From Gemmatimonadota bacterium (GTDB lineage Bacteria; Gemmatimonadota; Gemmatimonadetes; Gemmatimonadales; GWC2-71-9): DNA of 43,002 bases. The stretch spans positions 1 to 43,002 of the forward strand of contig JANYKV010000089.1 of the NCBI GenBank assembly GCA_025358055.1. Direction: 5' to 3'. A program made the position numbers and the translations under genes. Positions 39,979 through 43,002 of this stretch are shown piece after piece (within the stretch, counting starts at the first letter, position 1; each line of letters begins with the position of its first letter). The notes under the pieces were generated by a model. It saw nothing but the letters and a program-made list of their open reading frames with translations. It did no database searches and was not told the DNA's origin.

Positions 39979-41907
39979 TCACCCAACTCCCAGTTTCACC
40001 CAACCAGTCCCCGCTCCGAGTGGCCACCGCAGCACGACTGCCTCGCCCTGATTCGTGCGATCGAACCCTCGCTCCGACTGTGCCACGGTTTCGATCGGGT
40101 AGTTCCACCGCTCCCGCGCATCCGTTTCTATCGTACTGGGTCGAGCGAGTGACAGTTCGGTGGTGAACCACGCATCCGGCTCCGCGAGGGATGGGTCCCA
40201 CTGATAGGCGACACGAAGGTCCCCGTTCGAGTGGAACTCCAGCCGCTTGCTGAGTCCGGGGGCGGCACAGGAGACGACCAGGGACTCTGCGGACATTTGC
40301 ACATCGACTCCGTGCTCCACCTGATCCCACGACCGTAAGGCTTCCGCCGTGCCGGCAACCAAATCATTCACCACGGTGCCACCGGGGAAGACCCGGTCGA
40401 TGAAAAGCGCGCGCTGTTCCCGATCAATTGGTGGTAACGAATCGAGCGTAAGCCTCGCTTCGATGTCGTGGATGCTTGCGCTGCCCTCCTCAGTCGGATC
40501 CGCCTGATTGGTCGTGTCGGGTGCGGACGCGGTGGCCTTGAAGTGATAGGCCTCCCGCCGGCGAGTCAACGTGTCCCCAAAGTTGCACCCCTGATCGAAG
40601 ATGGTCCACTCTTCGATGGCGGCGCCGCGCGCCGGGGCAAGGAGCGCCGAGAACGATGCTGAGTGAATCCAAACCTCGGGTGACCCGTCACCATCGAGGT
40701 CGCGTATCTCCCAAGACAAGGGTTCATCCTTGCGGAGCAGTGCTTCGGCCCGGGCGAGCTGCTTCCAAATCCCTTGGCGGAGGTGCGGGAGGTAGAGTCC
40801 GCCGAACACTCCGTGCCAGTACGCGTCATTGCATTGGGCACGACCGATGGCGCGACGAGCCTCGGCGGGATCGCCGCGTTCGCGACACATTCGGGAGAGG
40901 GCCATCATCTTCTTGTGCATCCGATTGGCTTCGGAGTATTTCACGAAGAAATTGCGCCAGTGCGACCCGCGGATCAGCGCGCCGTCCGGTCCCTGAACCC
41001 GGCTCTCCCCCAGCTCTTTCTCGAGCGCCTCCATTCTGACTGCGGCCGCGGGTGGCAACGACCACCCTTCCATTTCCCGATAGGACGCGCTCGGCAGATA
41101 GGCCAGACCACCACTCTTGGTCTTGATCAAGGCCTGACTGAACGTCGCAAGCTCCACCTCGTCGTTGGACCGGAGGGCTTCGAGTGTGTCCAAGAATTCC
41201 TTCATCCATCCCCGTTCATAGACCCACTCTTTTGTTCCGGGCCAGCCCCCGAACTTTTCACCGTCGTCCGCGAGAATGGCGAGAGGGTGTCCGCCCCGGC
41301 GGAGAGCCCGAAGGTATTCGGCGAGTTCCGCGGGGGGGCGGAACGGGACCAGGTAACGAAGTTCTTGGTCGATCGGGAAGACCGCCAAGGAAGCGCCGCC
41401 GCTCTCGGTGCGGAAATGCCGATGCAAGGCTTCCGGCGGGAACCCGGTTACCAAGAAGTGGCGGTCGTCGACCAAGACGTACTCCACCCCAGCGTGGGCC
41501 AGGTCGACCGCGAGGTCAGGTTCCCACACGCGTTCGGTGAGCCACAATCCGATGGCCCGGACCCCGAATCGTTGCTGAATGCCTCGGCGCATCCGGTCGA
41601 TTTGTTCGAGCCGGTCTTCTCGGGAGAGGACGGCGAGAATCGGTTCGTCATAACCAGACAGAAGTAGCTCTACCTTGCCGTCGGCGGCCAAGCGCCCGAC
41701 CACATCGAGGTATGTCGAGGCATGAGTGTCGAGCCAATCGAGCAGCGGGCCGGACAAATGCAGGGTGATCGGAAAGCAGTCGCGGTCCTCGAGCGCGGCT
41801 AAGAGCGGGCGATACACGTCCCGAAGGTGCTCCTCGAACACCCGGTCGAAGTTCCCGACCGGTTGGTGCACGTGCAGCCCGAAGGTGAAGCGGATCGGTT
41901 CGGTCAC
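39979..41907 (-). CDS. GH57 family alpha-amylase / 4-alpha-glucanotransferase
   Basis: A 642-residue cytosolic enzyme acting on alpha-1,4-glucan. The catalytic domain begins FGLHVHQPVGNFD (conserved His residues), and carries the nucleophile E125 in WLTERVWEPDLA and the acid/base D214 in ILADDGEKFGGWPG. These positions are near those recalled for the Thermococcus litoralis GH57 glucanotransferase. Downstream are the DUF1925-like and DUF1926-like C-terminal beta-rich parts (DGDGSPEVWIHSASF, NFGDTLTRRREAY). Length fits that family. The GTG start at 41907 overlaps the previous stop (GTGA), so translation is coupled to the upstream GH57 gene. Glycogen or maltodextrin turnover is the likely role; hydrolysis against transfer cannot be decided. 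Confidence 0.9.
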   Translation of the reverse strand: MTEPIRFTFGLHVHQPVGNFDRVFEEHLRDVYRPLLAALEDRDCFPITLHLSGPLLDWLDTHASTYLDVVGRLAADGKVELLLSGYDEPILAVLSREDRLEQIDRMRRGIQQRFGVRAIGLWLTERVWEPDLAVDLAHAGVEYVLVDDRHFLVTGFPPEALHRHFRTESGGASLAVFPIDQELRYLVPFRPPAELAEYLRALRRGGHPLAILADDGEKFGGWPGTKEWVYERGWMKEFLDTLEALRSNDEVELATFSQALIKTKSGGLAYLPSASYREMEGWSLPPAAAVRMEALEKELGESRVQGPDGALIRGSHWRNFFVKYSEANRMHKKMMALSRMCRERGDPAEARRAIGRAQCNDAYWHGVFGGLYLPHLRQGIWKQLARAEALLRKDEPLSWEIRDLDGDGSPEVWIHSASFSALLAPARGAAIEEWTIFDQGCNFGDTLTRRREAYHFKATASAPDTTNQADPTEEGSASIHDIEARLTLDSLPPIDREQRALFIDRVFPGGTVVNDLVAGTAEALRSWDQVEHGVDVQMSAESLVVSCAAPGLSKRLEFHSNGDLRVAYQWDPSLAEPDAWFTTELSLARPSTIETDARERWNYPIETVAQSERGFDRTNQGEAVVLRWPLGAGTGWVKLGVG

Positions 41908-43002
41908 GCGCTGGGCTCTGGCGGGAGGGATGCCGCGCTGAACCCGAAACGGGGGGCCAATCCTCGCAAGGAGTGCGCGATATCGGTCGGACCCTGCTGG
42001 AGCAGGCGATAGAATCGGGTTTGGGCATCGAAGGGAATGGGTGCTTCCTCAAGGGCGAAGAGGTCCAACACACGAACCAGGCGGTCCAGGTCGAGACCTT
42101 TGGCGAGCGCCGGTTCGGCCGGCAAAAAGCGCAAAAAGAGGTCTCCGACCGCCTGCTGGTAGGTGACCACCCCCGTCACTAACCGGTGACGTTCCTCTTC
42201 GGTGAACAGCGTATACAACAGCTCCTCGCGCGTGGCGTGCCGAATCTGCTCGCGCTCCGGTTCCGGAAGCTCATGAAACCGGACCGTACAGGGGTTCCCG
42301 TCGGCCGGAATGACCTCCGCGCTGAATCCTTCCACGCTGCCGCGCCGGAGTGATACGCGCAGCACCGACCGGCGACCGGTCCGGGCGTGGATGAGGTGGA
42401 CTTCCTCTGGGGAGATGTGGTCGACATCAAAGCTGCCGATGGCGAGGACCGGTACTGACGGCACATAGCGGTGCATCGCGACCGCAGCGGCCGCGGCGCG
42501 AACCTCCGGGGGGTGGGTCGGCAGGACCTTCGTGATCAACAGGTCCGCGCCCGTTCCCTCCGCCGGGTCATTGCTTCGGGCTACACTAAGACGTCGGGCG
42601 AATTCCTGGCGGAGCTGCGGCGAGTCGGATCCGGCGAAATCGATGCCCCGCGCGGCATACCGCAGACACTGCAGGGATTCGATTCCGGCGATGTCGTCGA
42701 AAAACCAGCCGCACGAGGTGAACATCCGCAGGGCATTGCGTTCCATTTCGAGGAGTTCACGGGCCCGGGGCGGAAGAGTCGCGGTCGAGTTCTTGCCGGC
42801 GTAGGCGTCTCGGGCAGTCCATGGGTCGCCGAGGAGGGCCGATCCTTCCAACTCGAATTGAGCGTGGAGCTTTTCTGCAAGCCAATTGAGCGCTTCCCGT
42901 AGGGGTGCTCGCCACGCCTGGCTCGATTCCGTGTGCGGGGCCATTTTGCAGCCGCAATCGGACCGCCATCGCTCGACTCCATGGCTGCAACTCCACGAAC
43001 TT
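41904..43002 (-). CDS. GH57-family protein with DUF3536 C-terminal domain, 5'-truncated by the window edge
   Basis: The open frame continues to the window edge, with 19 more codons before the first visible ATG (42944). They read S-S-W-S-C-S-H-G-V-E-R-W-R-S-D-C-G-C-K, the conserved WSC-HGVxRW-DCGC motif that precedes the C-terminal DUF3536 region in GH57-family proteins. The gene therefore starts outside the window and the ATG is internal. The remaining DUF3536 domain (WRAPLREALNWLAEKL, FTSCGWFFDDIAGIESLQ, FDVDHISPEEVHLIHA, VTYQQAVGDLFLRF) follows. The catalytic half is not visible. It overlaps the next gene by four bases, forming a two-gene alpha-glucan operon. Confidence 0.85.
   Translation of the reverse strand, partial: SSWSCSHGVERWRSDCGCKMAPHTESSQAWRAPLREALNWLAEKLHAQFELEGSALLGDPWTARDAYAGKNSTATLPPRARELLEMERNALRMFTSCGWFFDDIAGIESLQCLRYAARGIDFAGSDSPQLRQEFARRLSVARSNDPAEGTGADLLITKVLPTHPPEVRAAAAAVAMHRYVPSVPVLAIGSFDVDHISPEEVHLIHARTGRRSVLRVSLRRGSVEGFSAEVIPADGNPCTVRFHELPEPEREQIRHATREELLYTLFTEEERHRLVTGVVTYQQAVGDLFLRFLPAEPALAKGLDLDRLVRVLDLFALEEAPIPFDAQTRFYRLLQQGPTDIAHSLRGLAPRFGFSAASLPPEPSA

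Noticed and set aside
1..43002. CRISPR arrays, prophage or transposase genes, toxin-antitoxin pairs, tRNA or rRNA genes
   Set aside because: I saw no spaced direct repeats of CRISPR type, no transposase or integrase motifs and no cloverleaf candidate; a tool search would be needed to exclude short RNAs.

Overview
The window is a GC-rich chromosomal segment, most likely from a member of the Gemmatimonadota (inference). It combines SusC/SusD-type outer-membrane transport, tandem DUF5916 outer-membrane proteins, DUF4097 repeat proteins, an orphan TonB-plug protein without a barrel, many secreted peptidases, and weak or variable ribosome-binding sites. That mix in GC-rich DNA fits Gemmatimonadota better than Bacteroidota. 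I saw no rRNA, tRNA, CRISPR array, insertion sequence or phage gene, and about 29 protein genes fill most of the sequence.

Layout. 0.3-9.7 kb (mixed strands): a PBP4-type DD-peptidase, a Tat-exported M24 aminopeptidase, a VIT1/CCC1 membrane protein, the plug-only protein, then (minus strand) a small lipoprotein and a glycerophosphodiester phosphodiesterase. A large hybrid histidine kinase and a 71-residue protein of unknown function follow. 9.9-12.4 kb: a secreted S9 prolyl-oligopeptidase-like enzyme.

12.4-24.3 kb, all minus strand: a collinear block reading, in transcription order, ECF sigma factor, zinc-finger anti-sigma factor (apparently split by a frameshift), two secreted DUF4097 proteins, two tandem DUF5916 outer-membrane proteins, an SCP2-domain protein and a secreted M14 carboxypeptidase. 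It looks like a cell-envelope regulon controlled from its own first gene and is the most interesting block here.

24.6-29.6 kb (plus): a secreted alpha/beta-hydrolase of unknown substrate, then the histidine-degradation genes hutU and hutI. 30.0-34.4 kb: a SusC/SusD pair with a 380-base leader. 34.5-36.6 kb (minus): agmatine deiminase and N-carbamoylputrescine amidase, which together turn agmatine into putrescine. 36.7-39.8 kb (plus): an outer-membrane-like protein and a secreted Ig-like/LVIVD propeller protein. 40.0-43.0 kb (minus): two overlapping GH57-family genes for alpha-glucan metabolism, the upstream one cut by the window edge.

Intergenic DNA from 34 to 40 kb is unusual. Long palindromes and homopurine GGGGAAA-type tracts sit at gene ends and may act as bidirectional terminators or be a dispersed repeat family. 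The peptidases, hut enzymes, SusC/D pair and agmatine enzymes together suggest a scavenger of peptides and nitrogen compounds (inference).
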